Part shown: piece after piece, positions 30,301 to 42,725 of the stretch
Layout of the letters: the number at the start of each line of letters is the position of its first letter
Numbering within the stretch: position 1 is the first letter of the stretch
Assembly: GCF_964340395.1 (NCBI RefSeq)
Contig: NC_135561.1
Location: 2,907,501 to 2,971,500, forward strand
DNA: 64,000 nt
Origin: Glandiceps talaboti
Lineage: Eukaryota; Hemichordata; Enteropneusta; Spengelidae
Direction: 5' to 3'
Notes under the pieces: generated by a model
Database searches by the model: none
Told to the model about the DNA's origin: nothing
Seen by the model: the letters and a program-made list of their open reading frames with translations, nothing else
Made by a program: the position numbers and the translations under genes

Positions 30301-32459
30301 AAAACAGAAAGGTCAGATATGGACAAAATAAAGTTATAATTAATTAATTAATTTAATTTAATTAATTAGATGCACGAAGTGTTGCATAGAAACCATGAAT
30401 ATATAGTAGTTTAAGCAACATTAAAGTATGCACATGAAAGACGAACATTTTATTTATATTTGTATCTCGTATATTGTATATGAAATCAGCTATTGAGAAT
30501 AGAAAGTCTTTTCTTTTAATGATCTGAACTATTTTAGGGTAAATAAGGTTGTGTACTGCTATGGTATACATTATACTGAGTATATCCAAATGAGCTTTCC
30601 CCCCCCCACCTCCACCCCACCCCCACCATCATCATCAGTATATTAGCGTAATTTAGTTGCAAATAATATGCAAACGGAACTTGTTTACATTGCTGTATTT
30701 CGACTCACATGAGGTCGCGCATTATTTTAGTATACTCTAACTCCCTAGTCATCGTTATCTTCTCACTTCACACATGTTCCTCGCTTACGACGAACGTGTT
30801 ACGTAGACGGTACGTGTTTATAGCCTGTTAGCTAGTTTTTATTCTCTCTAATGCGATCAAATACGGCCACCATTACTGGACGATAAGAAGAGGGTGCTAA
30901 CAGGTTATCTAGTCTTTAGGTGACACTAACAAGTTTGTGTGGCTCTCACGTTCAACTATTATCAATTTTATGAGTGACATGGACAGCATCTACAAAACAC
31001 TACTGATAGTGCAATTGAGTAAAGTGTTAAACCATCCATCACTGTTGCTACGTTGTTGATTGGCGTTGACAACTACGAGATAGTCTAACACCAGACCAGT
31101 GTCGGTTACCTTGCAGCTTAATAACAGGTAATCATCAGTGTCAAGTTCATTTATCATTCTTGCTGTCCTCTATGTATTTTCTCAGTGTGTGTGATTTCGA
31201 TACAATGTAATACTGACTGTACAAACGAGTAGAAACTCTTCGAGCGAACTTTCTCAATTAAATAGTTATTTGCGGAATTGTAGACTACCCTTCCGAAGCA
31301 TTCATTATTTAATCGATACAACATATTCAACAATTGTGTTTATGTCTTTTCCTTCTTTACAAAAAATTGAACAAATTAATTGTTTACCATCGTATTTTTG
31401 CCGTTTTCATGATTTTTTAAAATAGTAGCGAGCATTCACTGACTCTATTACGTAGAGAAGTACGCCGCAATATGCAACTTAGGTGTGAGCATACAGCAAC
31501 AATTGTAGAATAACAGCTATAAATGTATTACATGTAAGTCTAACCTCGATGGTGAGAAAAGACAGGAACCTAGACTAGAGGTAAGCGTTACTTGTAAGGA
31601 ATAATGTGAATATATGATACGTCAATGATATTCGAAATCGTTGTTGTTGTTTCAACACGCTTAATATATATATATGGATTTTCAATACCAGCAATTCCGG
31701 TACTGTAGTCTATGGTAACCCTTAAGTTTTAAAAATACATTTCCAGACAGTAACATTTATCATATTGTGGTAGAATGAACATACGGCAGCAGTCATCTGC
31801 GAAAGGAAATATTGGGTCTGGAATTAGACAATTTGCAAAATGAAGTCTATTATACGGTTATTCCATTTATTAAAGACGTGTTCTTCTTAGAGATGTAACT
31901 AGATAGCTAAATACGGCAATAACACGGGTTATTTTCATCATTTGTTTATCGTTTATGTGTTTCACATGATTAATTGGGAACGGGTTAATACTATTTATAG
32001 TATAGCAATTTAACGATTCTCATCATATATTGAAATCCAAATCCCAAATCTCTAGTGACTGGCGTTGTGGCAAACGTAGTTGCAACTATACTCCCTTTGC
32101 CTTTTTTCATCTTCCTGAAATTACATTTTTCGTTATGATTCCACGCCTATATTGTAAGTGCTAATAATTATGTGAAAATTCGCATTGAAACTATACTGGA
32201 CAACTATTAATAAAATAATAAGGCCGTTGAGAATTCTAGGTTTAAATATTTAAGCTGGACTGACAAAGTTTCATGTCAATCACATGTGTTTCTTTCACAT
32301 GAATGACTACTTCATCAGATGTATGCTTCTTTATTTTGATATTCCTGGGATAAGAGACAGCTATTTCTAAGGACATTATACCTCATAAATGATGTTATGT
32401 AATCAGTTTTAATACATATGCGTTGCCAATGATTTAGCTACATGCGGTCATCGCATACG
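27390..32459. other. No feature seen apart from simple tracts
   Basis: Contains an AATT run (30339-30369) and the C-rich tract at 30599. Confidence 0.5.
30599..30630 (+). repeat. C-rich tract
   Basis: Runs of C broken by A and T (CCCCCCCACCTCCACCCC...), followed by CATCATCATC. The - strand is G-rich and could form a G-quadruplex. Confidence 0.85.
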
Positions 32460-32640
32460 TTTGCTATAAGTTAGTCTATCAGCTAGCCCTCGGATGTTCT
32501 TCCGATAAAATACGACACACAGCCGAACAACGCTATCGAGGTCGGGCAGGCCCTCACATGAGAACTTCGTTCGCTTATAGTTATAGCATCGAAAGAAAGC
32601 CCGAACGTCTAGCAGCAAGACTAGCTATAAGTCTGCCAGG
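32460..32640. repeat. Imperfect inverted repeat in a locally GC-richer segment
   Basis: The left arm 32463-32510 (TAGTCTATCAGCTAG then TCTTCCGAT) matches the complement of 32590-32635 (TAGTCTTGCTGCTAG then CTTTCGAT) at about 65-70%. The 70-bp centre is GC-richer than its surroundings (GAGGTCGGGCAGGCCCTCAC). No open frame is found. It may be a worn MITE. Confidence 0.4.
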
Positions 32641-35047
32641 TGGCATTTCTTCTTATTAGAACCAGGTACGACAGTGTAAGACAGAATATGTCTTACATCA
32701 TACGTCAACAGCAAAGTAATGACAAGAAATAGTGTAAGAGACTAGCGTTAATCTGGTAAAAGCCCTTTACCTTTGTCTGCCAAATCCAATTTAAACAAAT
32801 GTTAACTTTAGGCGGTCTTGGAGGCATAACATTGCACGTGGGGAATACACGTTTTTTGGGGAAATCATCGTTAACGATCAGTCTTAGTATGGCAGTCATG
32901 ATCCTTGCTAGCAAACCATCTGGCAGGAGCTCAAACTAAAAGTAGTGATTTCAAATATGAGGGTATCACACATTAAAATACATTTAATTTGTGATGATGA
33001 CGAGGAACCTGTGAGGTATAATAAATCTTCGGGTTGGGCTTAACGTTCCGTAAACATCAGTCGTAACAACCTCCAAGCTGCTGACCTTTGTGGTTTGACA
33101 GGGTATAATGGGAGGCTTTATTGACCGATGTGTTACCGATAGTAACTTTTTATTAGCAGCGGAGAGACTTGGTTGTTGTAAATATTTAAGATAATGTAAG
33201 CTGATTCATTGATGTCAAAGTTTCAACAAAGTAATCGAAAATGTTTGTCGGATGAAGAGAATTGCTTCACTTTTGGACGTGAATAGGAAAGGAAAAATAT
33301 ATGTTCACTCTTAAACCCCCATTTTTTGTAATATAGGCAAAATAGACTCAACCCGATGTCGTAACAGGAGACTACCTTCGCTTTACAATAAATGATGCTA
33401 AGGTCTCAAAGATCACTATTGACCAAATATTCAACTTCCACGCATAATTGCAAGTTGGATTTTCCCTTCATGGTTTTCATTTTTTTAAACACTCCTACCT
33501 CACCTCTCCGACTCTCCCCCTCCGTCATTTCAGCTATGACAAATCCAAACTCTTTCTTAAACTGACTTTAGCACATAGCAGAAAGTTTTTGCCAATTAAC
33601 TTTTTATTTAGTTTTGTTTTGTTTTCTTCGACGATTTCTTGAACAACTAATTCAGACTACAGTCCAATGTGTCAAGAACCTAGTACCCTGTCATTAAAAG
33701 ATTACTTTGCTGAATCGATATATTTCAATTCATGCGACATCTAATTGATCTCCAACAAAATCAGTTCAGAGTGCCACTCGAAAAGCGTCTTAGGTATTGC
33801 ATGATTTCCATATATTGTTCTCGTATGCTGTTTATCTTCTACTGTACACCTGTATAAGCTGATGTAAGGCTCTTTTAGTTATAATACCTGAAAAGGTACT
33901 AAAATGAAAAACTTCCAAAAAGACAGCAAGTTCTATATTCTATTTGATAATGAATTTAGTGATGATATAGGGCGCCGCGATGGTTACTCAATGACTTCCG
34001 TTCGTTAAGATCTGCCACTTTGCATTTAGTTGAGTTTTCAGACTATAAGGCCAACAAAGGTCTGTGCTATAGATACACATGAGATTACCCAAAGAACAAC
34101 ATACATTTTGTGCATATGCCTTGAGAATTTCAGCTAAACGGAAATCGAAAGGTACTTATGTGCTTGCATAAAACGCTGGGTATATCTGACGAAATCAATG
34201 TCGGCTGCCTTGATTTCATTCATGAAGCAAGCTACAGATTAATGTCGACTAAAAGCCCTTGCTCTTTGAGGAATAATAATGAATTCTGACACCAAAAACA
34301 TATCCTGTTTAGTGTTGTAGCTATGGTAATCGATTTAATGGATGCCGTGGATAATTTAATTCGTGAATTAGGACGTTTTTAGAGACAACTGGGTGTCTCA
34401 ATTATACGCTGGAAACACATATATCACGTTCTCGCACATGAGCATTGGGAGAAAACGGCGTATATATGAAGGTAACACCAGATTGTCATCTTGTTGTACC
34501 CTCTCCAGACTTGACGTCTTAGCCTTAAGTACTATATTAAGGAAACGGTAATCTGCAGTAAGCATTAGACTATTGATTGAAAGAACACACCCTAGACAGT
34601 CACTAAACAAATGTCACTAGTTCAGGTTAAGTTCAAGGATCGGTATAATATCTATAACACGTTTCTGTCATATGTACCTATTCATTTCGTACCGAAATGA
34701 CATCAATATATTACCTACGCCTCAGGTGCTTCAAACAATTTGAAGGTGAATCTCTAATACTTATCACTATAAAAAAACACATTTGCCTTGATTATATATC
34801 CTATTTGTTGTCACTAATCGTCTGAATAGTGTGGAAATATCAATTTTAATTTGTTTAGCCTCGGATTTCATGATCACACGTTGACATGTGTCCACAGGAT
34901 ATTGGAAATAACCTCGGAGTGCTGTTGACCAGACGCACAAATAAAATGATCCCTATTGAATATACATGTGACTGATTTTGACATCAGTCAGGACTGCACA
35001 TGGGACTAACACCTACATGCACATACACATTTAATGGACGTTCAGTG
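32641..35047. other. No feature seen
   Basis: Unrecognised sequence; frames at 32705-32914 and 33448-33642 show no family motif. Confidence 0.5.
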
Positions 35048-35200
35048 TTAGTGCAAGAAGAAACTTGGGTGCCTGAGGAAGATCTGTATTGTTCGGTAGC
35101 GTCAAACTGACTCACTCACAGAGTGGTAAATGTAATCAAACCCTGACTAGGACTCAAACCCTGGCCACAGTGGTAAGAGGTTTAGCCACTCTGCCACCAG
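35048..35200 (-). mobile_element. tRNA-derived SINE
   Basis: On the - strand the head reads CTGGTGGCAGAGTGGCTAAA. TGGCAGAGTGG (35196-35186) fits the RNA polymerase III A box, and GGTTTGAGTCC (35160-35150) fits the B box with one C-to-T change. The spacing of about 35 bp is right for a tRNA-derived promoter. A non-tRNA body of about 85 bp follows, ending in CTTGCACTAA at 35048. The flanks ACGTTCAGTG (35038-35047) and ACGTTTCGTG (35201-35210) may be a diverged target-site duplication. It resembles a Leu/Ser-type tRNA head but is not an intact tRNA. Confidence 0.7.
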
Positions 35201-36547
35201 ACGTTTCGTGTAGTAATCAATATACAGACGGTTGCTACTAGACACATACGGCTGAAAGAAATACTAGGTGGGGCACACAGTTGTCAAGTATGCATTCATA
35301 TGTCGTGTATATTCTGTAAAAGGTTACGTAGATAAAATTGACGAACGTTTCTGCTATGTTGATCTGAAAGCCGTGTAAAATACAATGGTGTCATGTGCAA
35401 TGATTCCTTTATCGTACATAAAGTGACACATAGTACATTGAATGTGTTCGGGAATAGACATGTAGCTACACTATTCTAACTTTCGATGGAGAATAGCCTG
35501 TGAGAAGGAGATTACCCTGTAAAACATTACAACAAACTGAGCTATGGTCGCAGCTGTATGACTTATCTTTACTAAGGTTGGCAACCATATTGTTACAGTA
35601 GATTGTAATAAATGCACGTACCTTTGAAGAAAATCTTTAACATCGACAGACTAACTGGATAATTGTATTCGGTTGTTTCAGCAAGCATATTTAAATCAAG
35701 AAGTTAAACATTAAAACGAGGTTTATTGCCTGACTGCAATTATCGTTTAATAAAGGGTAAAAACGAAACATAAAACCCTTGAAACGTATATAATGACTTA
35801 CTGTAATGGTTACATGACTCAGTAACAGTCGAAGTAATAAGACATTTATAGCATTTTAAACACGCACCACATTCGAATTTACCGTGATGAGATATTTAAT
35901 AATTTGACGAAAAACAAAACGTGCCATTTCTGGATTGTTGTACTGTATATCTCAACCCAGCAACATTTGTCTGTTGATGTGAGATGCTTTCTAAGAGTTA
36001 TCATCAACAAGAGCAGACTCTAACGAAGATTGGTGTCTTCTGTATATCTATTCAATCTGTCATAGAGCTGCGTTCTCGCTTTAGCTGTCCTCATAAGACT
36101 AGTATACAAAACGTGTTTTTTGAAATGGCAATATTTCTCAATTATCCATTTGAACTTAAAGCTCTTTCATTCGATATTATCTTTAGCAGAATTGTAATTA
36201 CTTTCTGGACGTTTTATTAATCTATGCAAATTATGTTTCCTAAAATTATAATTGAATGTTTATTAATATTAGACATGTTCATAAATCTCAATTAATATCA
36301 CATTGTATGTAATTAATTATAACCAGTACCACCACCATAAACCTAAACAGACACAGTGTCATCACCATGACAATGAATGGAAATTGCATTTCCCTATCAT
36401 ATTTTAATTTGATATTGACATTCCCTAAATTCACCGATGTTATAAATTGTATTATACCTGTTCTCTCAGGTAGATGTTGAGCCGTATAAGTCATTCACTA
36501 TTTGTCGACATCTTCTACAGGTTTGTTTTTAATTAAGCTTAATTTAA

Positions 36548-36872
36548 GAATAGGTGGGTAGGTAGATTTTTTTATTTTATTAATTTTTTTTCATGTGTGA
36601 GTGTCTAGTCCAGGTTTGCTATTGTTTTCCCAAATAGTCCCTTTGTTGTTTATTCCTTCCGATCAGATGTGCAGCCATAACAGATTGGAGGAACAGTTTT
36701 GTTGTCTTTTAAAGTTGATGTCAGTTTTCGCAAACACTATTTCTCGGAGACTTCACAAGTTTTGCGAATTTTTTTCTCAAATACGTAAAAAAAAGTTCAG
36801 TGTTGGCAGTAACAAACTAGATGGGGTCGGGTAACCGGACCCAATCAATTATTTTGTAGGCCTTATTGTTCT
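36548..36872 (+). repeat. Dispersed repeat, copy B
   Basis: Second copy of the family at 21690-22033. Divergence between the two, with small gaps, indicates independent old insertions rather than a recent duplication. Confidence 0.8.
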
Positions 36873-37911
36873 GTTTAGTAAAGAGGTAGTACATATGGTT
36901 ACATTGTTTTTACAAAATAGACACCCACGCTATGATATGTGTTTCACGCTTATAAACGCATCGTATTTTACAGTTTTCATTGAAATATCAGACAGAGAAA
37001 ATGGTATCTTGGGCCATGTTTACCATCAACGAGTGCTTCAAAGAATAACGTGCTCAGAATTATAGCCAAAGGGAAAGTCTAAATATATGTCGTCATTATT
37101 TTCATTGTAGTGTAGTGTAGTGAAGTGAACAGTTTTGCAATTCACAGCCATAGGTGCATTAGTACCGATATGCTTCAACCGATGCAATTACCCTTTCAGA
37201 AATTATGGCGTCAAAAGTTGCGCCATTTCAGCGAAGCATGTATTGACTATCAACTTTTGTTGTGCGACGGCCATTCCTGTAGCATTTCCAGCAATTACAA
37301 CAGTGTCTTGAATGTCTCTCAGAAGACACAACAAGACAAGTCCCTTCATTAGACATTTCATCTGCTACAATCTTCCTCTCGTTAACCTTTCAAATCGATA
37401 GGATAGGCTATGAAATTTGATGTGGCTCATCAAACATTTAAAACATAATTTGTACCTTCCAAACACGGGGGATAATACTGCATGTGAGCCTGGTGGCTAT
37501 TGTTCCTTGTAGAAAATCTCCAAAATTTCATATTTATCAGTAAGCACCCTCTGGCTTGGTGAAATTAATGAAACATCATATCTAACTCACCTGAATTCAA
37601 CCAGGTGTACATACTGGTGATTTTTTTCCATTACAGTTCTGGGTTCTCATTTAATAATATTGCTTTTATTTTCTTGGTTGTTAATACTTACCTCTTCCAA
37701 ATGGTCGTCGAGATTGTTCAGCTAAATAAGTCGATGACGTGTACATGACATAGAGTAGAAGGAAGCATGAGAGCCCATCAACCGTTTGATTTTATCATAC
37801 ATAAAGAGTTAGTACTCAGACTGACATCATATATATGTATCTACTAAATGAGAGGGTCTTCCAAATCCAGGAAAATGCTCGGTAGTCACACTTTATTTTT
37901 CCTATTGGTTA

Positions 37912-37958
37912 TTGTTGCTGTTGTTATTATTATCATTATCATTACTAGTATTATTATT

Positions 37959-37989
<31 letters not shown>

Positions 37990-38106
37990 CTGTTGCTGCT
38001 GTTGTTGTTGTTGTTGTTTGGGGGGGTGGTGGTGGTTATGGTGGTTGTGGTTGTGGTGGTGGTGGTGGTGGTGGCGGCGGCGGCGGTGTCGGCGGCGGCG
38101 GTGCCG
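37912..38106 (+). repeat. Graded trinucleotide tract ATT to GTT to GGT to GGC
   Basis: The tract changes stepwise: ATT/ATC units to about 37970, GTT units to about 38018, a short G run, GGT units to about 38072, then GGC units to about 38100. The + strand of the right half is G-rich (GGTGGTGG, GGCGGCGG) and could form G-quadruplexes. Long frames through it (poly-Leu/Val/Gly) are repeat translations. Confidence 0.95.
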
Positions 38107-39227
38107 ACAATATCGACGGTGGAGGAAGTGTTGCTGTTATTAAGCTGTTATAATCAACGTGGAGTGTCAACACAAGTTCAAATGACTTAGATATAAATGT
38201 GACACTGAAATTATTGAAAACTATTGAATTGCTTCTTGTGATTTGCCAAATGATTTCGGTCATCTTGGAGCAAACATAGACAAAGCAATATCGTATCGTA
38301 TTTGTTGACATTGAGAATAAGTATATCCTTAATTAGATCAATCGTCATAATTGATAGACTTGCCAATCTAAGGCCAATGTAAACACATAGTGTGTAATGT
38401 ATACAGGAAACTAACGTAAAGAGTGACCTTAGCATAATAATTCCACTATACAAATCTGCAATTCTGGTAAAACATTGGTGTACGCCCCCTAGCTGGCAGT
38501 GTACGCAACAACTCTTTCTGATATAAATATACCCATGTTTATCGGGGGGAGGAGGTTGCACCCATCACACAACGCTGGGCAACTCTTCCTTCGTATTAAG
38601 GGAGGTAGGATTTGAAATGTCATCATTTTGCCAATTTATATAACTAAAATGATAAAAATGTTGTCAAAACTAACTGTCCGTTTTTGGTTAAATATCAATT
38701 CTTATTTTGAATTTTGCATGCATGGTTGCGCCTGCGTATCAGACCATGACTGGCTCTCTGACGGATATTCTGTTCATACGAACATCATTTAGGCATATAC
38801 ACGTGATTGAGCCTACAACGCGGTGTTGTGTGTGGGCAATCGTAACAGTCATATGTATTTTCGCTTGGTGCATTGTCACGCGTTAATACTGTACAAGGAC
38901 TAGGTAAATTGGAGACATCCTTAGGCTATCGTATATGTCCATTTATAACACTTTAACATACCTGTCAATTATCTCTGTTAGCATTTCAATTATTTGACAC
39001 CCTTTTGCGTACACATATGGCAATTACATTTTTGTGTTTTTTCAGCAGGTTGAGACTACTCTTATTCACGTCACAGGCCTGCTTGAGATATAGCGCCGCT
39101 CCAAGCATCAACTATAGCAGAGGAAGCATAAACGTTTAGGCGTGGACGTAAAGACTTCATATTGTGTGGAAGCAACCTTTGGTTGGTGTCTTAGACAAGG
39201 AAACTGTCTTTATACTTTCAATTGAAC
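38107..39227. other. Region upstream of the receptor's first coding exon
   Basis: It should contain the 5' untranslated region and promoter if exon 1 is right. A half-CRE-like TTCACGTCACAGG lies near 39065; no TATA box is evident. Nothing else is recognised. Confidence 0.3.
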
Positions 39228-39286
39228 ATGGCATCGGCAATCTCCGGCTACACAGATATTTTGTTCCTTGCTTGCTTCTACATCAC
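39228..39286 (+). CDS. Coding exon 1 (signal peptide) of a Cys-loop ligand-gated ion channel
   Basis: The ATG at 39228 is in a strong start context (A at -3, G at +4). The frame reads MASAISGYTDILFLACFYI plus two bases of a split Thr codon, then a canonical donor GTGAGT at 39287. The hydrophobic stretch at residues 11-19 fits a secretory signal peptide, which Cys-loop receptor subunits need because their N-terminal half is extracellular. The exon ends in phase 2, and the exon at 51751 starts with exactly the one base needed to complete the codon (ACG, Thr). The join is inferred from phase, order, strand and the sense of the product; no transcript evidence is available here. The short length means chance cannot be excluded on this exon alone. 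Any 5' untranslated exon or transcription start lies upstream and could not be located; no clear TATA box is visible. Confidence 0.6.
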
Positions 39287-39644
39287 GTGAGTATTTTTAG
39301 ATTCATACAATATTTACATTGGGTATTTGTCATAGTGGGTATTATATATTGCTTTCAAAGTAATACTATGCAAGGAGATATATTTTCATCTCCACCACCT
39401 GAAGGGGAAATGGTGACAGTTTCATTGATGTGATAAAACAGGTTTCATATCCGATCCAGGTATATGTACTCATGGTTCGGTAGATAGTATAAAACATCAA
39501 CTAACATAATTGAAATACGCCTCTCCAGTATCAAACACACGTACTCAGCCACCTCTCCTTTGAGTTGTCCCCGTGCAAAGAACATAACATCCATACGGTC
39601 GATACACAGTCGCTACTGTCTAAACAATAAGCGCAGTCGATTCC

Positions 39645-40112
39645 TTGATCATTCAATCTCTACATCCACCCTTATATGTTTTGCTAATGTTAAACTCTAA
39701 TGTACGGGATATCCAATTTCTGAAATGGTACAACGCAGCTGAACCAGCAAATTCGAAGCTACTTTTGTCAGAGCTCACGGAGAATCGGAAAGACGATACT
39801 GTATTGTCCACGCATTTTGACTTCTGCCGGTATCACTCTGATAAAAATAAATCTCATGTACCTTATCAGTTATATTTGAATCGTCTATCATTTGTACGAG
39901 AGTTTCAACACCGTCGACATACCAGCTGTATTACTGTGGGCGTCTTGCCCCTTGATGTCCCGTCCTTCAAAACTTCGCCGCGGGGCCGGGAACAGTATAA
40001 TATGAAAAGCAATTCTAAAATGAAAACGTCGTACCACGTAAATGCTATCAATTTTGTTTTAAATTGGTTCAATTTGTACACTTCAATACAGCAAGGAGAA
40101 GACGTTTGTTAA
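39645..40112 (+). other. Unrecognised open frame inside intron 1
   Basis: There is an uninterrupted frame of 155 codons; the first ATG in it is at about 39687 (MLNSNVRD). It is the longest non-repetitive open frame in the window, and I recognise no domain in it. Residue use is not low-complexity (KWYNAAEP, FDFCRYHSDKNK, SPRGREQY). At this base composition one chance frame of this length in 64 kb would be mildly surprising but not exceptional. It could be a fragment of an old element or a chance frame. No clear splice sites bound it. Confidence 0.2.
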
Positions 40113-40387
40113 ATATTTCAAGAAAGCAATATGAATATTTCCGTGAACGTTTATTGTTAGACTGTTCAAAATACGCTTTCAAAAATAATATGACAGTAAC
40201 TATTCTATCTTCCCGCAACATGCACTAAAATCAATATCATCTTTTTTTCACACGTTGATATTGTTTGTTGCTATTTCAAGTTATGTTCTTGACACTTTAC
40301 TATATTTGCCGACGTTTTTGATTCATGTAATTTAACCTAGCTATGTACTGTGTCGAGGCTTTAGTATTATCCTTCAATTCATAGACA

Positions 40388-40670
40388 CGTACTGTAAAAA
40401 CAGCTTCGTATTCTGTCATATGGTGTTTTTCCATGCTGTCCAATATTCTAATTCCCTTAGGAATTCAACTTTTTTTTACCCCTAAATAGGGTTAGGCTAC
40501 CATGGTAACAACAAAGCGGCCAACATATCCTTCCGTATTAACTGTAAAATCAACTTCGTTTATTTTCACATATTGTGGTTTTCCATGCTTTGCCTTCTTT
40601 TAAACCTCGGGCAAATTTTAGATAGGTTAAACTACCATGGTTACAACCGAGCCGGCGACCAAAATATTGT
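40388..40670 (+). repeat. Diverged tandem repeat, two units of about 140-150 bp
   Basis: Units 40388-40533 and 40534-40670 share, in order, CGTA..ACTGTAAAA, CTTCGT, TTTTCCATGCT, and GGTTA..CTACCATGGT.ACAAC. Identity is moderate, so the duplication is old. Confidence 0.65.
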
Positions 40671-41212
40671 CGTTTTTTCAACCATACAGCTTTCCATCAA
40701 ACCGTACGATACCAATCATTCAACAGGTTTTTTTTACTAACAATTAATGTTTGATTGTGTCTTCTACTGATAACCCTGTTAATTGTAAATGCATACGTTG
40801 CCTGTGAATTGATGATAATGTTTGCTACGTCTGGTCATATGAGTACATACTAATAAACACAGCGCTGGCGGGCATAATCAAGAGAAATACCGTCTAATGG
40901 AATGGATTAGAACGCTGAACCTTGCGTCTTTGTACAGTAATGAAACTAAAATTGGAACATAAATGCAGACTTATGCAGTATGTTGGGTAAATCCGAAACA
41001 AGGACGCAATTAAAAGCTCTCCGAGATAGATTGGAGTATTTTATGGGGAGTGGAACCCATTTGATATATGTTTAAACGGAGGAAATCAATCATAACTAAC
41101 AGCAGCCTTATTTTCTCTGGAAGCTACTCCGTCAGTTCAGACTCATGTCTTCACGTATCTCTATATTTTAGCTTCCCTAATATAGGTATATGTTTAGGAT
41201 ATTGACTAAGAC

Positions 41213-41297
41213 GAACACACGTTTTAAGATGGTCAACCTATATATATTTAATATGAGTTTACTATAAACATTCAACGAAAGTATAAATCGTATACAT

Positions 41298-41328
<31 letters not shown>

Positions 41329-41409
41329 CATATATGAATGTAAGTGTCTCGCAGAGACCTAATATTTGAATTAAGTCTTTATTCTTTATGTCTTATTCTT
41401 TTGAATTAA

Positions 41410-41508
<99 letters not shown>

Positions 41509-41782
41509 GTTAGATACATCGGGCGAGTCTTGCTCGCTGTATATTCCTACTGTCGAAATTATGATTGATTGGTTGCATTTTTCATGTACGTACGCCTGTT
41601 TAAGTCTGCTTAACTTGGCAATGTTCGTTTGGTATAGCATCTCATATCTCTGAAGAACTCTAATTTCGTCTAATCATCCATCCGCCTTAGCTAACTTGAA
41701 CACTCGTTTTAAGATGGTCAACCTATATATATTTAATATGAGTTTACTATAAACATTCAACGAAAGTATAAATCGTATACAT

Positions 41783-41813
<31 letters not shown>

Positions 41814-41894
41814 CATATATGAATGTAAGTGTCTCGCAGAGACCTAATATTTGAATTAAGTCTTTATTCTTTATGTCTTATTCTTTTGAATTAA

Positions 41895-41971
<77 letters not shown>

Positions 41972-42160
41972 GTTAGATACATCGGGCGAGTCTTGCTCGC
42001 TGTATATTCCTACTGTCGAAATTATGATTGATTGGTTGCATTTTTCATGTACGTACGCCTGTTTAAGTCTGCTTAACTTGGCAATGTTCGTTTGGTATAG
42101 CATCTCATATCTCTGAAGAACTCTAATTTCGTCTAATCATCCATCCGCCTTAGCTAACTT
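41213..42160 (+). repeat. Recent direct tandem duplication (units 41213-41697 and 41698-42160)
   Basis: Outside the microsatellites the two units are practically identical. The length difference (485 against 463 bp) is accounted for by the inner (TA)n tract (41411-41506 against 41896-41969). Each unit contains a (CA)n tract, a repeated TTTGAATTAAG word, the TA tract and a GCGAG-TCTTG-CTCGC hairpin. Both units carry the same TA-derived open frame on the - strand, which I do not regard as a gene. Confidence 0.95.
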
Positions 42161-42679
42161 AAGCAATTTCTTCACGGTCTAGTTTTCTGATTACTGCCTC
42201 AATTACTGAAGCAAGCTGTTAGTTACACTTAGAATATACAACACAAGAAGTACAACACACAACCATCTGTTTTGGTGGTCGTACAGTAGAATTATTATAT
42301 TTTATGTATCATAATAGCAAAGGAAAATTTTGCTTAATCTCGATATGTGAATCACAAATGAGCAAATTAAGGCACGATTTGTTATGTGGGAAGACATCTA
42401 GGTAGCTTGGTATTCTAGTCCCTACTGAGATTAGTTTGAAATAGTTCAATCATTACGAGGTCATTTAGCCTGTAGAATACCACATGATATACGATGAAAG
42501 TAAAGTCTATAACAGTTAGAGCACATCGTATCATTGGAGGAAAACTTGTTGAAATATGTATCTATCTTTAATAAATTATGTGTCATATGTATTAAGTTAA
42601 AGTTTACTATCAATTGATAAGAACAACGAATTGAATTGCTAGACATTTTACAAGAATTACCTGGGATTATTCTATAATG

Positions 42680-42725
42680 ACAGACAGACAGACAGACAGA
42701 CAGACACACACACACACACACACAC
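42680..42725 (+). repeat. (GACA)n then (CA)n
   Basis: GACA units pass in phase into CA dinucleotides. Confidence 0.95.
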
